Shown piece after piece: positions 50,345-62,171 of a stretch of DNA of 64,000 bases. Source of the stretch: Auanema rhodensis. Lineage: Eukaryota; Nematoda; Chromadorea; Rhabditida; Rhabditidae. Both the position numbers and the translations under genes were made by a program. Every line of letters begins with the position of its first letter. Position 1 is the first letter of the stretch. The stretch covers positions 11,852,131-11,916,130 of the forward strand of contig OZ059894.1 in the NCBI GenBank assembly GCA_964057225.1. Direction: 5' to 3'. Below the pieces are notes generated by a model. It was not told the DNA's origin, ran no database searches, and was given only the letters and a program-made list of their open reading frames with translations.

Positions 50345-51522
50345 ACAGTAAAAAGTCCAATCAAGAGAGAAATTTTTTCAACACATAGTTGTTTTTTTTT
50401 TAAATATCATTGTTTTTCCTCATAACTCGGTTTAAACTCGTTCTAACCCGTTGAAATACGTCTAGAAAGTCTTTATAACATGCATATGTATGATAGAACT
50501 TCATATTTATTGTAATAGAAAATTTTATTTTCAGACGTCTTGGTTAACAATGATATGTTTTACCCCCTTATAATTTTTATCATAATGTTCCTTATACGGA
50601 ACGCTCAATGAAACTTGCTTCCAGAAAAATTTCTTTCTATTTTTTCTTCATATGTACGTAGATACTATAGAGAACTATGATAGAAAACTTTAACATTCAC
50701 GAAATCATCATTTCTCATTACGCTACGGAGGTTTAAAAAGCTGTGTTTTACCTTATAATAGACCGGAAAACCCTTGTGTTAAAACTGGACCGTTTTTACA
50801 CATATAAAAATGTCCCGTATTCGGGACCCTAATGTAACTTTTGATTCCCTATATTTTTTTTCATGAAATTTACAATCTACTGTAGAAAGAAGAATTATTT
50901 TTATAAAAACTGTAAATTTTTGAAAAATGAAAACAAAACGAAAACAAAAACAACTTTTTTTTGAACATTTTCTCACACAAGGGTCCCCCCTTACCTACTT
51001 TTTTTCTCATTACTCGTTTCAACCTCATCCGATCACTCTGCAAACATGTTTAATCGTTCTAACTTGTTGAAATACGTCTTAAAAGTCTAAACAACATGCA
51101 TATGCATAATAGAAACCACCCGAATAGGCCCCCACGCACTAAACGAGATATATACATTACCAGTATAGTAATAGAACACATATTGAAGATTAATTCGATA
51201 AGAACAATTTATTGACGTAGAGAATGTTTGTTCCGAAAAACTACAATATTAAACTATAAAAGTAACAAAAGCGTAGAGGCAGCAAAGACATGAATAAACA
51301 TAAATGTAAATACAGAATTACCAGGTAGTACATAAGTATGACAAAAAATTATAAGAAAGCCATGAAAATAGAAGGTTTGTGAACAAATGAGAGGTACATC
51401 TTTGATCGTATAGTCATTTCTAAACCGTTCGTATGCTGCAGCATCGTCATAAGCGTCACTCAAGTTGAATTTCCATGTGTACTACACGATTTTCATTCTT
51501 ATTGTTACATTCTTTCCCTGAG

Positions 51523-51710
51523 GGAATGGGCCGTTCCCGCCAGCAGTGCAAGAGCGGGTCGACCCGTGAGGTGGAGCTAGCAAGCCAGCATCTACCTCAA
51601 GTCTCAAAAATCGGTTAACCTTATTGTGAACCAATGGAACACATATCGAAGGTTAATTCGATAAGAACGATTACTACACTTTGATCTTAGCCAAAAGGCC
51701 GAGAAGCGAT
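51523..51710 (-). ncRNA. U2: U2 snRNA, unit 20
   Basis: Intact 188-nt copy. Confidence 0.95.
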
Positions 51711-52153
51711 ACAGCATAGCCATGAGTATCAAAGACATCAAGCAAATGTATCGTACTTGTTACGAGTGCACTCTCTCATTTGAATATAAAAGTGTGGTTT
51801 GACAATCTTGACTGTACAGGTCATAAATGGCTCATATAAACTGTGGATTTACTCAACTTTTGGACTTATTTTTTTCTTATTCGAAGCGCTGCACTTTTTT
51901 CTATTCTTTTTATTCAAATACTTGTATATAGTTTTATATGTACGGTTGCAAAGTTTCCGAATATTTTATATATTTTTATACAATAATTAGGAGAAGGTTA
52001 ATACAATGAAATCTCCCAACTTTACAGTGTTTGTATTGCTTACAGTATCTAGAACAACCACTCTTGTAATATTAGAGCACATATCAATCAACAACTTTTT
52101 CTAGTTATCAAAGCTTTTTTATTTCTTCAAGATATTTCAAATAAAATATAAAA

Positions 52154-52271
52154 GCTTACGACACCCGGGATTCCCAAGCCGTCTCCGATCCAAGTACTAA
52201 CCGGGCCCAACGTTGCTTGACTTGCCAGATCGGACGGGATGGCGTACTTTCAACGTGGTATGGTCGTAAGC
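52154..52271 (-). rRNA. 5S: 5S rRNA, unit 20 first copy
   Basis: Full 118 nt. Confidence 0.97.
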
Positions 52272-52513
52272 AATGTTATATTCTTCATTATCAGTTATAT
52301 CACTCTAAATCTTGTTGTTAATAGTTAGGACCACAAAGAAAACAACAGGAACAGTAACAAATGAAATGCCCAAACTTTACAGTGTTCGAGTTATTTACAG
52401 TATCTAAGACTACCTCTGTCGTGTTATTAGAGCAAACATTCGATTAACAACAACTTTTTTTTAGTTATCAAAGCTTTTTTATTTCTTCAAAAAATTTCAA
52501 ATAAAATATAAAA

Positions 52514-52631
52514 GCTTACGACACCCGGGATTCCCAAGCCGTCTCCGATCCAAGTACTAACCGGGCCCAACGTTGCTTGACTTGCCAGATCGGACGGGAT
52601 GGCGTACTTTCAACGTGGTATGGTCGTAAGC
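52514..52631 (-). rRNA. 5S: 5S rRNA, unit 20 second copy
   Basis: Full 118 nt. Confidence 0.97.
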
Positions 52632-52773
52632 AATGTCATATTCTTCATTATCAGTTATATCACTCTAAATCTTGTTGTTAATAGATACGACCACAAAGAA
52701 AACAACAGGAACAGTAACAATAACAAAAAAAATTTTTTTTTCACCTATGTGTCTAAAGGTTAGCCATGTATCC

Positions 52774-52809
<36 letters not shown>

Positions 52810-53986
52810 ACAGTAAAAAGTCCAATCAAGAGAGAAATTTTTTCAACACATAGTTGTTTTTTTTTAAATATCATTGTTTTTCCTCATAACTCGGTTTAAA
52901 CTCGTTCTAACCCGTTGAAATACGTCTAGAAAGTCTTTATAACATGCATATGTATGATAGAACTTCATATTTATTGTAATAGAAAATTTTATTTTCAGAC
53001 GTCTTGGTTAACAATGATATGTTTTACCCCCTTATAATTTTTATCATAATGTTCCTTATACGGAACGCTCAATGAAACTTGCTTCCAGAAAAATTTCTTT
53101 CTATTTTTTCTTCATATGTACGTAGATACTATAGAGAACTATGATAGAAAACTTTAACATTCACGAAATCATCATTTCTCATTACGCTACGGAGGTTTAA
53201 AAAGCTGTGTTTTACCTTATAATAGACCGGAAAACCCTTGTGTTAAAACTGGACCGTTTTTACACATATAAAAATGTCCCGTATTCGGGACCCTAATGTA
53301 ACTTTTGATTCCCTATATTTTTTTTCATGAAATTTACAATCTACTGTAGAAAGAAGAATTATTTTTATAAAAACTGTAAATTTTTGAAAAATGAAAACAA
53401 AACGAAAACAAAAACAACTTTTTTTTGAACATTTTCTCACACAAGGGTCCCCCCTTACCTACTTTTTTTCTCATTACTCGTTTCAACCTCATCCGATCAC
53501 TCTGCAAACATGTTTAATCGTTCTAACTTGTTGAAATACGTCTTAAAAGTCTAAACAACATGCATATGCATAATAGAAACCACCCGAATAGGCCCCCACG
53601 CACTAAACGAGATATATACATTACCAGTATAGTAATAGAACACATATTGAAGATTAATTCGATAAGAACAATTTATTGACGTAGAGAATGTTTGTTCCGA
53701 AAAACTACAATATTAAACTATAAAAGTAACAAAAGCGTAGAGGCAGCAAAGACATGAATAAACATAAATGTAAATACAGAATTACCAGGTAGTACATAAG
53801 TATGACAAAAAATTATAAGAAAGCCATGAAAATAGAAGGTTTGTGAACAAATGAGAGGTACATCTTTGATCGTATAGTCATTTCTAAACCGTTCGTATGC
53901 TGCAGCATCGTCATAAGCGTCACTCAAGTTGAATTTCCATGTGTACTACACGATTTTCATTCTTATTGTTACATTCTTTCCCTGAG

Positions 53987-54136
53987 GGAATGGGCCGTTC
54001 CCGCCAGCAGTGCAAGAGCGGGTCGACCCGTGAGGTGGAGCTAGCAAGCCAGCATCTACCTCAAGTCTCAAAAATCGGTTAACCTTATTGTGAACCAATG
54101 GAACACATATCGAAGGTTAATTCGATAAGAACGATT
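53987..54136 (-). pseudogene. U2 snRNA 3' fragment, unit 21
   Basis: U2 nt 39-188, cut by the short element. Confidence 0.93.
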
Positions 54137-54924
54137 TATTGAAGTAGATAATGTTTGTCCCGGAGGACTACAATATTAAAATAATTACTGAAGCCCGAAG
54201 GCAGCGAGAAATAGTAAGGATACTACCTGCACTGAGTGCGTCGTATCATAAAAAAAGAGATAGCTAATGGGCAAGTTGAAGAGCTTGAAATTAACAATGA
54301 CGTCACTAGAAGTAAAGTTTTCTATCTGCAGCTGCGGGTAAAGAGGGTCAGCGTAAGCAGAATTCAATTCTACCAACAATTAGTGGGAACATTGAGAGAA
54401 CAGATGAAGGAGGAAATTGTAACTTCAAGTAAAATAGATTATATCTTCAGCTGCGGGTAAAGAGAGTCAGCTTTGTACAGATTACTAGTTTACATAAGAA
54501 GTGGTAACATTTCAAAAAAGGAGCACAACATAAAAAACGAGACTACGGACTATGAGGTAAATGTTATCATTGTCTGGATCGATGATTCGGCATTTGATTG
54601 CAGCTGCGGATTGAGTGGATCAGCTTGCATGGCGTCCGCATTCGACATCAGGGAAAATGATGAGTTTCTTGAGGTCCGGCTCGGCGGGCTGTTATGTCCT
54701 ATTCCCTGTTGATGGTGTTGTTGTCCTTGAGCTTGTTCTTCTTCCCAGAAAAAAAAAAACTGTGAAGCTGAAGAGTCCTATTAAACGTCTTTAAACGCAA
54801 GATTAATAAGAAGCTACTACAGCTAACACAGGACCGCCTCAAGGCCTGGTAGATCAACCAGTGTTGCTTCAATCACCAAGTATTGCGGCCTGGGCCCTTG
54901 GATCAATTCACAACACCAGTATAG
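54137..54924 (-). mobile_element. Short U2-targeted non-autonomous element, copy 4
   Basis: 788 bp with the 41-bp duplication (54096-54136 and 54925-54965). Triple motif at 54329, 54448 and 54601. Confidence 0.85.
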
Positions 54925-55003
54925 CAATGGAACACATATCGAAGGTTAATTCGATAAGAACGATTACTACACTTTGATCTTAGCCAAAAGGCCGAGAAGC
55001 GAT
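54925..55003 (-). pseudogene. U2 snRNA 5' fragment, unit 21
   Basis: U2 nt 1-79 with promoter block. Confidence 0.93.
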
Positions 55004-55446
55004 ACAGCATAGCCATGAGTATCAAAGACATCAAGCAAATGTATCGTACTTGTTACGAGTGCACTCTCTCATTTGAATATAAAAGTGTGGTTTGACAATC
55101 TTGACTGTACAGGTCATAAATGGCTCATATAAACTGTGGATTTACTCAACTTTTGGACTTATTTTTTTCTTATTCGAAGCGCTGCACTTTTTTCTATTCT
55201 TTTTATTCAAATACTTGTATATAGTTTTATATGTACGGTTGCAAAGTTTCCGAATATTTTATATATTTTTATACAATAATTAGGAGAAGGTTAATACAAT
55301 GAAATCTCCCAACTTTACAGTGTTTGTATTGCTTACAGTATCTAGAACAACCACTCTTGTAATATTAGAGCACATATCAATCAACAACTTTTTCTAGTTA
55401 TCAAAGCTTTTTTATTTCTTCAAGATATTTCAAATAAAATATAAAA

Positions 55447-55564
55447 GCTTACGACACCCGGGATTCCCAAGCCGTCTCCGATCCAAGTACTAACCGGGCC
55501 CAACGTTGCTTGACTTGCCAGATCGGACGGGATGGCGTACTTTCAACGTGGTATGGTCGTAAGC
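55447..55564 (-). rRNA. 5S: 5S rRNA, unit 21 first copy
   Basis: Full 118 nt. Confidence 0.97.
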
Positions 55565-55806
55565 AATGTTATATTCTTCATTATCAGTTATATCACTCTA
55601 AATCTTGTTGTTAATAGTTAGGACCACAAAGAAAACAACAGGAACAGTAACAAATGAAATGCCCAAACTTTACAGTGTTCGAGTTATTTACAGTATCTAA
55701 GACTACCTCTGTCGTGTTATTAGAGCAAACATTCGATTAACAACAACTTTTTTTTAGTTATCAAAGCTTTTTTATTTCTTCAAAAAATTTCAAATAAAAT
55801 ATAAAA

Positions 55807-55924
55807 GCTTACGACACCCGGGATTCCCAAGCCGTCTCCGATCCAAGTACTAACCGGGCCCAACGTTGCTTGACTTGCCAGATCGGACGGGATGGCGTAC
55901 TTTCAACGTGGTATGGTCGTAAGC
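55807..55924 (-). rRNA. 5S: 5S rRNA, unit 21 second copy
   Basis: Full 118 nt. Confidence 0.97.
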
Positions 55925-56066
55925 AATGTCATATTCTTCATTATCAGTTATATCACTCTAAATCTTGTTGTTAATAGATACGACCACAAAGAAAACAACA
56001 GGAACAGTAACAATAACAAAAAAAATTTTTTTTTCACCTATGTGTCTAAAGGTTAGCCATGTATCC

Positions 56067-56116
<50 letters not shown>

Positions 56117-57294
56117 ACAGTAAAAAGTCCAATCAAGAGAGAAATTTTTTCAACACATAGTTGTTTTTTTTTTAAATATCATTGTTTTTCCTCATAACTC
56201 GGTTTAAACTCGTTCTAACCCGTTGAAATACGTCTAGAAAGTCTTTATAACATGCATATGTATGATAGAACTTCATATTTATTGTAATAGAAAATTTTAT
56301 TTTCAGACGTCTTGGTTAACAATGATATGTTTTACCCCCTTATAATTTTTATCATAATGTTCCTTATACGGAACGCTCAATGAAACTTGCTTCCAGAAAA
56401 ATTTCTTTCTATTTTTTCTTCATATGTACGTAGATACTATAGAGAACTATGATAGAAAACTTTAACATTCACGAAATCATCATTTCTCATTACGCTACGG
56501 AGGTTTAAAAAGCTGTGTTTTACCTTATAATAGACCGGAAAACCCTTGTGTTAAAACTGGACCGTTTTTACACATATAAAAATGTCCCGTATTCGGGACC
56601 CTAATGTAACTTTTGATTCCCTATATTTTTTTTCATGAAATTTACAATCTACTGTAGAAAGAAGAATTATTTTTATAAAAACTGTAAATTTTTGAAAAAT
56701 GAAAACAAAACGAAAACAAAAACAACTTTTTTTTGAACATTTTCTCACACAAGGGTCCCCCCTTACCTACTTTTTTTCTCATTACTCGTTTCAACCTCAT
56801 CCGATCACTCTGCAAACATGTTTAATCGTTCTAACTTGTTGAAATACGTCTTAAAAGTCTAAACAACATGCATATGCATAATAGAAACCACCCGAATAGG
56901 CCCCCACGCACTAAACGAGATATATACATTACCAGTATAGTAATAGAACACATATTGAAGATTAATTCGATAAGAACAATTTATTGACGTAGAGAATGTT
57001 TGTTCCGAAAAACTACAATATTAAACTATAAAAGTAACAAAAGCGTAGAGGCAGCAAAGACATGAATAAACATAAATGTAAATACAGAATTACCAGGTAG
57101 TACATAAGTATGACAAAAAATTATAAGAAAGCCATGAAAATAGAAGGTTTGTGAACAAATGAGAGGTACATCTTTGATCGTATAGTCATTTCTAAACCGT
57201 TCGTATGCTGCAGCATCGTCATAAGCGTCACTCAAGTTGAATTTCCATGTGTACTACACGATTTTCATTCTTATTGTTACATTCTTTCCCTGAG

Positions 57295-57445
57295 GGAATG
57301 GGCCGTTCCCGCCAGCAGTGCAAGAGCGGGTCGACCCGTGAGGTGGAGCTAGCAAGCCAGCATCTACCTCAAGTCTCAAAAATCGGTTAACCTTATTGTG
57401 AACCAATGGAACACATATCGAAGGTTAATTCGATAAGAACGATTA
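57295..57445 (-). pseudogene. U2 snRNA 3' fragment, unit 22
   Basis: U2 nt 38-188 downstream of the element; 57387-57445 is the left copy of the 59-bp duplication. Confidence 0.94.
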
Positions 57446-60400
57446 ATGGTTTATTGAATAACTAATGTTATGATACAATAAATAACCAATAAAAAAGAGC
57501 CCAGAATCGGGGAGACGGTATTACCAGTACAACTTAAAACAGCAAGTAATTAAAAAGTACATAATAAGACACATTGCCAACAGAGGCTAAAACGACTCAA
57601 GAGTCGGGGGAGTGGGTTAAAAAAAATGAACAAAAAAATGAATATTAAAGCAGAACAATGAGAAATCAAGTGCCGCTATGATCAAACAATTTGAGTGCCT
57701 ACGGCAATGATGTTAAAAATAAACAACAAAATACATGTACCAATGAAGGTCAGAAAGAAAGAAACAAAAGACAAAAATAAGTAATACAAAAAGTAAATAC
57801 ATTACAATCAAATCACAAACAAGTCAATTGATAATTTCTTCTTCATATTGCCTTACACCAGAAACATGTTCCACGTAGATATTCCTGGCCCACTTGATGG
57901 TATCGGCGACGACGAGCTTCTCCATTAGCCGGTTGTAGTGGCTGCTGATCTTGAGTGATCGGAGGGCTTGTCCGTTGAGCGGGTCCATAGTTCCAAGCAT
58001 TCCTACGACATATGCTTCTACACTAGTCTTATAACCAAGACATTGGTATTGGCTGGCTATGTCAGCATATTTCCTCTCCTTTATCATACGCGCGGCTATC
58101 ATGGCTTGACGGCGGTTTTCATAGCTCACTGTAACATCAACGATACTACAGTGTTTTGCGTCATGATCGACCACTACTATGTCAGGTCGGAGTGTACTAT
58201 TAATGCCAGGAAGAGGCTGGTTAGTGTAAACTTCTCCGTTTTTAGGCTCTGGCAGGGCTTTGATAAGACGGTCCACGATGTTGTTGTGGCGGAGTTGGAT
58301 TGCTCTCGTGTGAGAGTGGCAGTGTCCAAGAACATGTGCAGCAGTTTCGTTGGAGTAACTACACCTGCGGCACTGTTTGTTTCCTTCTCCGTGTCTTCTA
58401 CAGCCATTGAGCTGGAGAGTATTGAGTCGAGCCTTGTGGATGAATCGCCAATCAGCAAACCGTATGAAATCTCCCTTCGCCATAAAGTGATTGGACGCTT
58501 TGTTGAGCATTGTGACATCAAAGACTTTCCCTTGATCCGGTTTTTGAAGAAGGATCCGAAGGTCTTTCAGCCATAATGCCCGTCGCAGGCTTCTGTGGCA
58601 TAGTGAAGGTGTTAACAGTTGGTTGTTTAGATTGAGTTCTAAACCACTTTCGAGGCATGTCCAGTTAGCGTTGATGAGTTTCTTGAGTTGACGCATCGCT
58701 ACTCTTACTCTAGTCCAGATGGAGGAAACATCAGATGTTTCGGTGTCGAAAATGCCATCAACGGAACCGTTGTAATATGCAGCTGTCTCATCGTTACTGG
58801 CTTGACGTTTAATCCTTTTTGATGCTACTTTTTTTGAGTCTTGATGCGCAATATCAGCTACTACAAGATCAGATGACTTCAAAAGTTGGTAGGCATGAGT
58901 GACTTCACAGACGTCTGACAGGTGTTGGAGTCGAGAGAGACCAAGTCCGCCGTAGTTAGTTGGCAGGTAGATTGGTTCAGCACTGGCGTTTGGAGGATAG
59001 TGCATCCATCTACGGGCACAGCGTTTGAGTTCTTTGTCAAAGGCGACTAGTTTACTCTTTGGGACGTGGCCATTCGTCATATGAAAATTAAGGCAGGGCA
59101 TCAGGAAGGTGCGTACTGCGTCAGCTTTCTGCCATTCAGCAAGTAAGGATTTGTCAATTTTTTCCAAGTGTTGACTCATAATATTCACTGTTGGAACCGC
59201 AGACTTATGTAAATGCATTCCAGTAGGGATTCCCAGGTGGGAGTAGCTGTCGAATTTGCTGAGAGCGGGTAGAGAGGAGCTCTGTAGCATGTATGAGGCT
59301 GTTGATATTTTCCCTTTGTCGATCGTCAAGGTGGCGCATTTCGCTGGTTTGAAGGTCAAGCCTGTGAAATTAGCCGCATTTGATGCTGCGTCCAACATTT
59401 TCTGTAGATCTTCTGATGATGAGGAGACCAGGGCAAGGTCATCGGCGTACGCTAGCACAGCGATGTTGTGATTGTGTAGCTTATAGCCAGTAGAGGATTC
59501 CAAGATGGTTTTAATTAGAGGTTCAATGGCAAGGTTGAACAGGATCGGAGATAGTGGGGATCCTTGTAACACACCTGCATGAACTGGAATGGTCGATGTG
59601 AGTCCGGAGCCTGTCTGGATTCTTGTAGAGGCATCTGTGTATAGAGCTCGTACTCGGGATATTGAGGCTTCAGCCACTCCTGACCATCTTAGAACGTCTA
59701 GCAGAGTTTCGTGTGGCAGCGATCCAAAAGCGTTTGCGAGATCAAGCCAAGCAATTGCAATTTTCTCACGTTTACGTTTAGCGTCCGCAATGGTACTTTG
59801 CAACATAAAGTTGTGTTCCATGCATCCAGCTTTGGCCACAAAGCCCTTTTGGGAGGGAGAAAGTCTTTTTTCTGCTCTTGCCCATGTTAGCAGTCGATGC
59901 GTAAGACAAGCTGAGTACGTCTTACCAATTGTGCACGAAAGTGCTATTGGTCGCCAGTTGTTAATGTCAGCTTTATCACCTTTCTTATGGATGAGGACGG
60001 TGGTCGACTCTTTCCAGGAAAAAGGGATGTGTCCTAGCTTGTGTACGGTGTTAAATATCGCTGCTAATATGTGACCTCCTTGGTCAAATTTCTTCCAGTG
60101 CGAGTATCGAAGTCCATCAGCTCCTGGAGCCGTATCGCTGCAACGTCGTATGCGTTCCCAGACTTCCAAAGGGGTGAAAACACCTTCTAATGGGTCGGTA
60201 CTAGCTGGCAAATCCGGTCTGGTGACTGTGATGGGGAGGGCTGGGCCTTGACTGCTGTGAACAGAAAGGAAATGTTTTTCAACCTCTGCAGATGGTATGG
60301 TGCAGGTTTCACTTTGTTCTCCGAGCAGTTGTCGAAAGGCTTTCTTCTTGTTGGCCCTCCAGAGCTTCTGGAGCTTCATCGCCTGGGTTTTTTGGTCTTC

Positions 60401-61154
60401 CTCAGGTTGTGTGTGTGGTCGGCGCCTTTGTCGGAAGTTGGGAACTTTGATCATAATGTCAAGAGACTTTCTGATTGCGTCTACCAACTCTTCCAGGACC
60501 TGCTCGAGCTCACTTTTGCACACAACCTTTTTAATTCTATCCACCCAAGTATTTTCAGAGTTTCTATTCGGATCAGGGTCGGCAAAAAATGGTTCTGTAC
60601 TCGAAACCCTGATCTCGTTGAATATTTCACTCTCTCGCGGAAGGGGGGAAACTTCGGCCTCTGGGGACAAGTCCAGAATTGGGGCCTCAAACAAGCGTAC
60701 CGTTGATGGAGATCCTTGTTCCTGTCCACTGGATGATGTTTCCTCCATTGTACGCTCCTCCACGGGCGGGGTGGTCGTCCTTGTGCCTGGTGGGCGGGTG
60801 TTCCTGATCCTCCGCAATATAGGGCGGGAACTGGGCTCTCTCGGAGATAGAGGTGAGATCACCACAGTTTCCTCTATGATGCGGAGGCATCCTTCAGCTT
60901 TTTTCTGATGGCTTTTAACGGCCTTCAGATTGCTGGTGAGGCCACAGGCACGGCACTCAAATTCTACTCCGACCTCATGTTCTCTCCGAAGATGGCGGAC
61001 GAGACCATTGTGGTCTGAGTAGGATCGCGGAATAGGAGCGCAGATTGAACAAGAAAAAGGGCTCTGAAGAGGCACCTTTAGCTTGTAAAGCCCTTGCTCC
61101 ATCTCTAGCAGATCTAAAGACTTACGTAGTACAGTTGCAATATCGATTTAGCCA
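57446..61154 (-). mobile_element. Full-length U2-targeted non-LTR retrotransposon (Utopia-like)
   Basis: A 3709-bp insertion in the same orientation as U2. A 59-bp duplication of U2 nt 38-96 flanks it (57387-57445 and 61155-61213). The 5' UTR is only about 52 bases, the single ORF is intact and the 3' UTR is about 378 bases (57446-57823), ending CAATAAACCAT without a poly(A) tail. The 3' UTR includes the segment AAACGACTCAAGAGTCGGGG, whose CGACTC and GAGTCG arms can pair. The lack of an internal promoter region, together with U2 orientation, suggests co-transcription from the U2 promoter. The lineage name rests on restriction-like endonuclease type plus U2 target, recalled from published Utopia elements; it was not tested by phylogeny. 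Confidence 0.92.
57824..61102 (-). CDS. Reverse transcriptase / restriction-like endonuclease polyprotein (R2/NeSL/Utopia type)
   Basis: Intact 1092-residue protein of the element, expected to bind U2 DNA, nick it and prime reverse transcription there. N-terminal fingers: C18-x2-C21-x15-H37-x4-H42 and a C2HC finger at C50, C53, H65, C72. Residues 80-185 are rich in Pro, Ser and Glu and probably disordered. RT spans about 320-630: PGADGLRYSHW (326-336), WRPIALS (383-389), motif A with AWLDLANAF (D454), motif B GVLQGSPLSPILFN (510-523), motif C AYADDLALV (D554, D555) and a thumb-side YSHLGIP (620-626). CCHC knuckle C911-x2-C914-x8-H923-x4-C928. Endonuclease: RPDIVVVD (P973, D974) and D989 in IVDVTV. 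Size is close to R2 proteins (about 1100). No Ulp1-type protease (as in NeSL-1) and no RNase H domain are visible. The ATG chosen is the first in frame; an in-frame stop lies about 16 codons upstream at the element edge. Confidence 0.95.
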   Translation of the reverse strand: MEQGLYKLKVPLQSPFSCSICAPIPRSYSDHNGLVRHLRREHEVGVEFECRACGLTSNLKAVKSHQKKAEGCLRIIEETVVISPLSPREPSSRPILRRIRNTRPPGTRTTTPPVEERTMEETSSSGQEQGSPSTVRLFEAPILDLSPEAEVSPLPRESEIFNEIRVSSTEPFFADPDPNRNSENTWVDRIKKVVCKSELEQVLEELVDAIRKSLDIMIKVPNFRQRRRPHTQPEEDQKTQAMKLQKLWRANKKKAFRQLLGEQSETCTIPSAEVEKHFLSVHSSQGPALPITVTRPDLPASTDPLEGVFTPLEVWERIRRCSDTAPGADGLRYSHWKKFDQGGHILAAIFNTVHKLGHIPFSWKESTTVLIHKKGDKADINNWRPIALSCTIGKTYSACLTHRLLTWARAEKRLSPSQKGFVAKAGCMEHNFMLQSTIADAKRKREKIAIAWLDLANAFGSLPHETLLDVLRWSGVAEASISRVRALYTDASTRIQTGSGLTSTIPVHAGVLQGSPLSPILFNLAIEPLIKTILESSTGYKLHNHNIAVLAYADDLALVSSSSEDLQKMLDAASNAANFTGLTFKPAKCATLTIDKGKISTASYMLQSSSLPALSKFDSYSHLGIPTGMHLHKSAVPTVNIMSQHLEKIDKSLLAEWQKADAVRTFLMPCLNFHMTNGHVPKSKLVAFDKELKRCARRWMHYPPNASAEPIYLPTNYGGLGLSRLQHLSDVCEVTHAYQLLKSSDLVVADIAHQDSKKVASKRIKRQASNDETAAYYNGSVDGIFDTETSDVSSIWTRVRVAMRQLKKLINANWTCLESGLELNLNNQLLTPSLCHRSLRRALWLKDLRILLQKPDQGKVFDVTMLNKASNHFMAKGDFIRFADWRFIHKARLNTLQLNGCRRHGEGNKQCRRCSYSNETAAHVLGHCHSHTRAIQLRHNNIVDRLIKALPEPKNGEVYTNQPLPGINSTLRPDIVVVDHDAKHCSIVDVTVSYENRRQAMIAARMIKERKYADIASQYQCLGYKTSVEAYVVGMLGTMDPLNGQALRSLKISSHYNRLMEKLVVADTIKWARNIYVEHVSGVRQYEEEIIN

Positions 61155-61250
61155 TTAACCTTATTGTGAACCAATGGAACACATATCGAAGGTTAATTCG
61201 ATAAGAACGATTACTACACTTTGATCTTAGCCAAAAGGCCGAGAAGCGAT
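61155..61250 (-). pseudogene. U2 snRNA 5' fragment, unit 22
   Basis: U2 nt 1-96 with promoter upstream; 61155-61213 is the right copy of the duplication. This fragment keeps GUAGUA but lacks the Sm site and stems III-IV. Confidence 0.94.
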
Positions 61251-61693
61251 ACAGCATAGCCATGAGTATCAAAGACATCAAGCAAATGTATCGTACTTGT
61301 TACGAGTGCACTCTCTCATTTGAATATAAAAGTGTGGTTTGACAATCTTGACTGTACAGGTCATAAATGGCTCATATAAACTGTGGATTTACTCAACTTT
61401 TGGACTTATTTTTTTCTTATTCGAAGCGCTGCACTTTTTTCTATTCTTTTTATTCAAATACTTGTATATAGTTTTATATGTACGGTTGCAAAGTTTCCGA
61501 ATATTTTATATATTTTTATACAATAATTAGGAGAAGGTTAATACAATGAAATCTCCCAACTTTACAGTGTTTGTATTGCTTACAGTATCTAGAACAACCA
61601 CTCTTGTAATATTAGAGCACATATCAATCAACAACTTTTTCTAGTTATCAAAGCTTTTTTATTTCTTCAAGATATTTCAAATAAAATATAAAA

Positions 61694-61811
61694 GCTTACG
61701 ACACCCGGGATTCCCAAGCCGTCTCCGATCCAAGTACTAACCGGGCCCAACGTTGCTTGACTTGCCAGATCGGACGGGATGGCGTACTTTCAACGTGGTA
61801 TGGTCGTAAGC
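61694..61811 (-). rRNA. 5S: 5S rRNA, unit 22 first copy
   Basis: Full 118 nt. Confidence 0.97.
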
Positions 61812-62053
61812 AATGTTATATTCTTCATTATCAGTTATATCACTCTAAATCTTGTTGTTAATAGTTAGGACCACAAAGAAAACAACAGGAACAGTAACAA
61901 ATGAAATGCCCAAACTTTACAGTGTTCGAGTTATTTACAGTATCTAAGACTACCTCTGTCGTGTTATTAGAGCAAACATTCGATTAACAACAACTTTTTT
62001 TTAGTTATCAAAGCTTTTTTATTTCTTCAAAAAATTTCAAATAAAATATAAAA

Positions 62054-62171
62054 GCTTACGACACCCGGGATTCCCAAGCCGTCTCCGATCCAAGTACTAA
62101 CCGGGCCCAACGTTGCTTGACTTGCCAGATCGGACGGGATGGCGTACTTTCAACGTGGTATGGTCGTAAGC
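62054..62171 (-). rRNA. 5S: 5S rRNA, unit 22 second copy
   Basis: Full 118 nt. Confidence 0.97.

Larger units (their letters stand above)
48105..50565. repeat. Array unit 19 (2461 bp, deleted 5S)
   Basis: Same 10-bp 5S deletion as unit 12. The TA tract (50304-50342, 39 bp) follows CCG directly, without the usual extra T residues. Confidence 0.96.
50566..53029. repeat. Array unit 20 (plain, 2464 bp)
   Basis: Short TA tract (52777-52807, 31 bp). Confidence 0.96.
53030..56337. repeat. Array unit 21 (3308 bp, short-element insertion)
   Basis: Has GGCCCCCACGC and ATAAGAACAATT, so it groups with unit 14 rather than units 5 and 18. TA tract 56070-56114 (45 bp). Confidence 0.95.

Noticed and set aside
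59589-60074. Long plus-strand frames (161, 152, 202 and 203 codons) across the retrotransposon
   Set aside because: Antisense shadows of the 1092-codon ORF.
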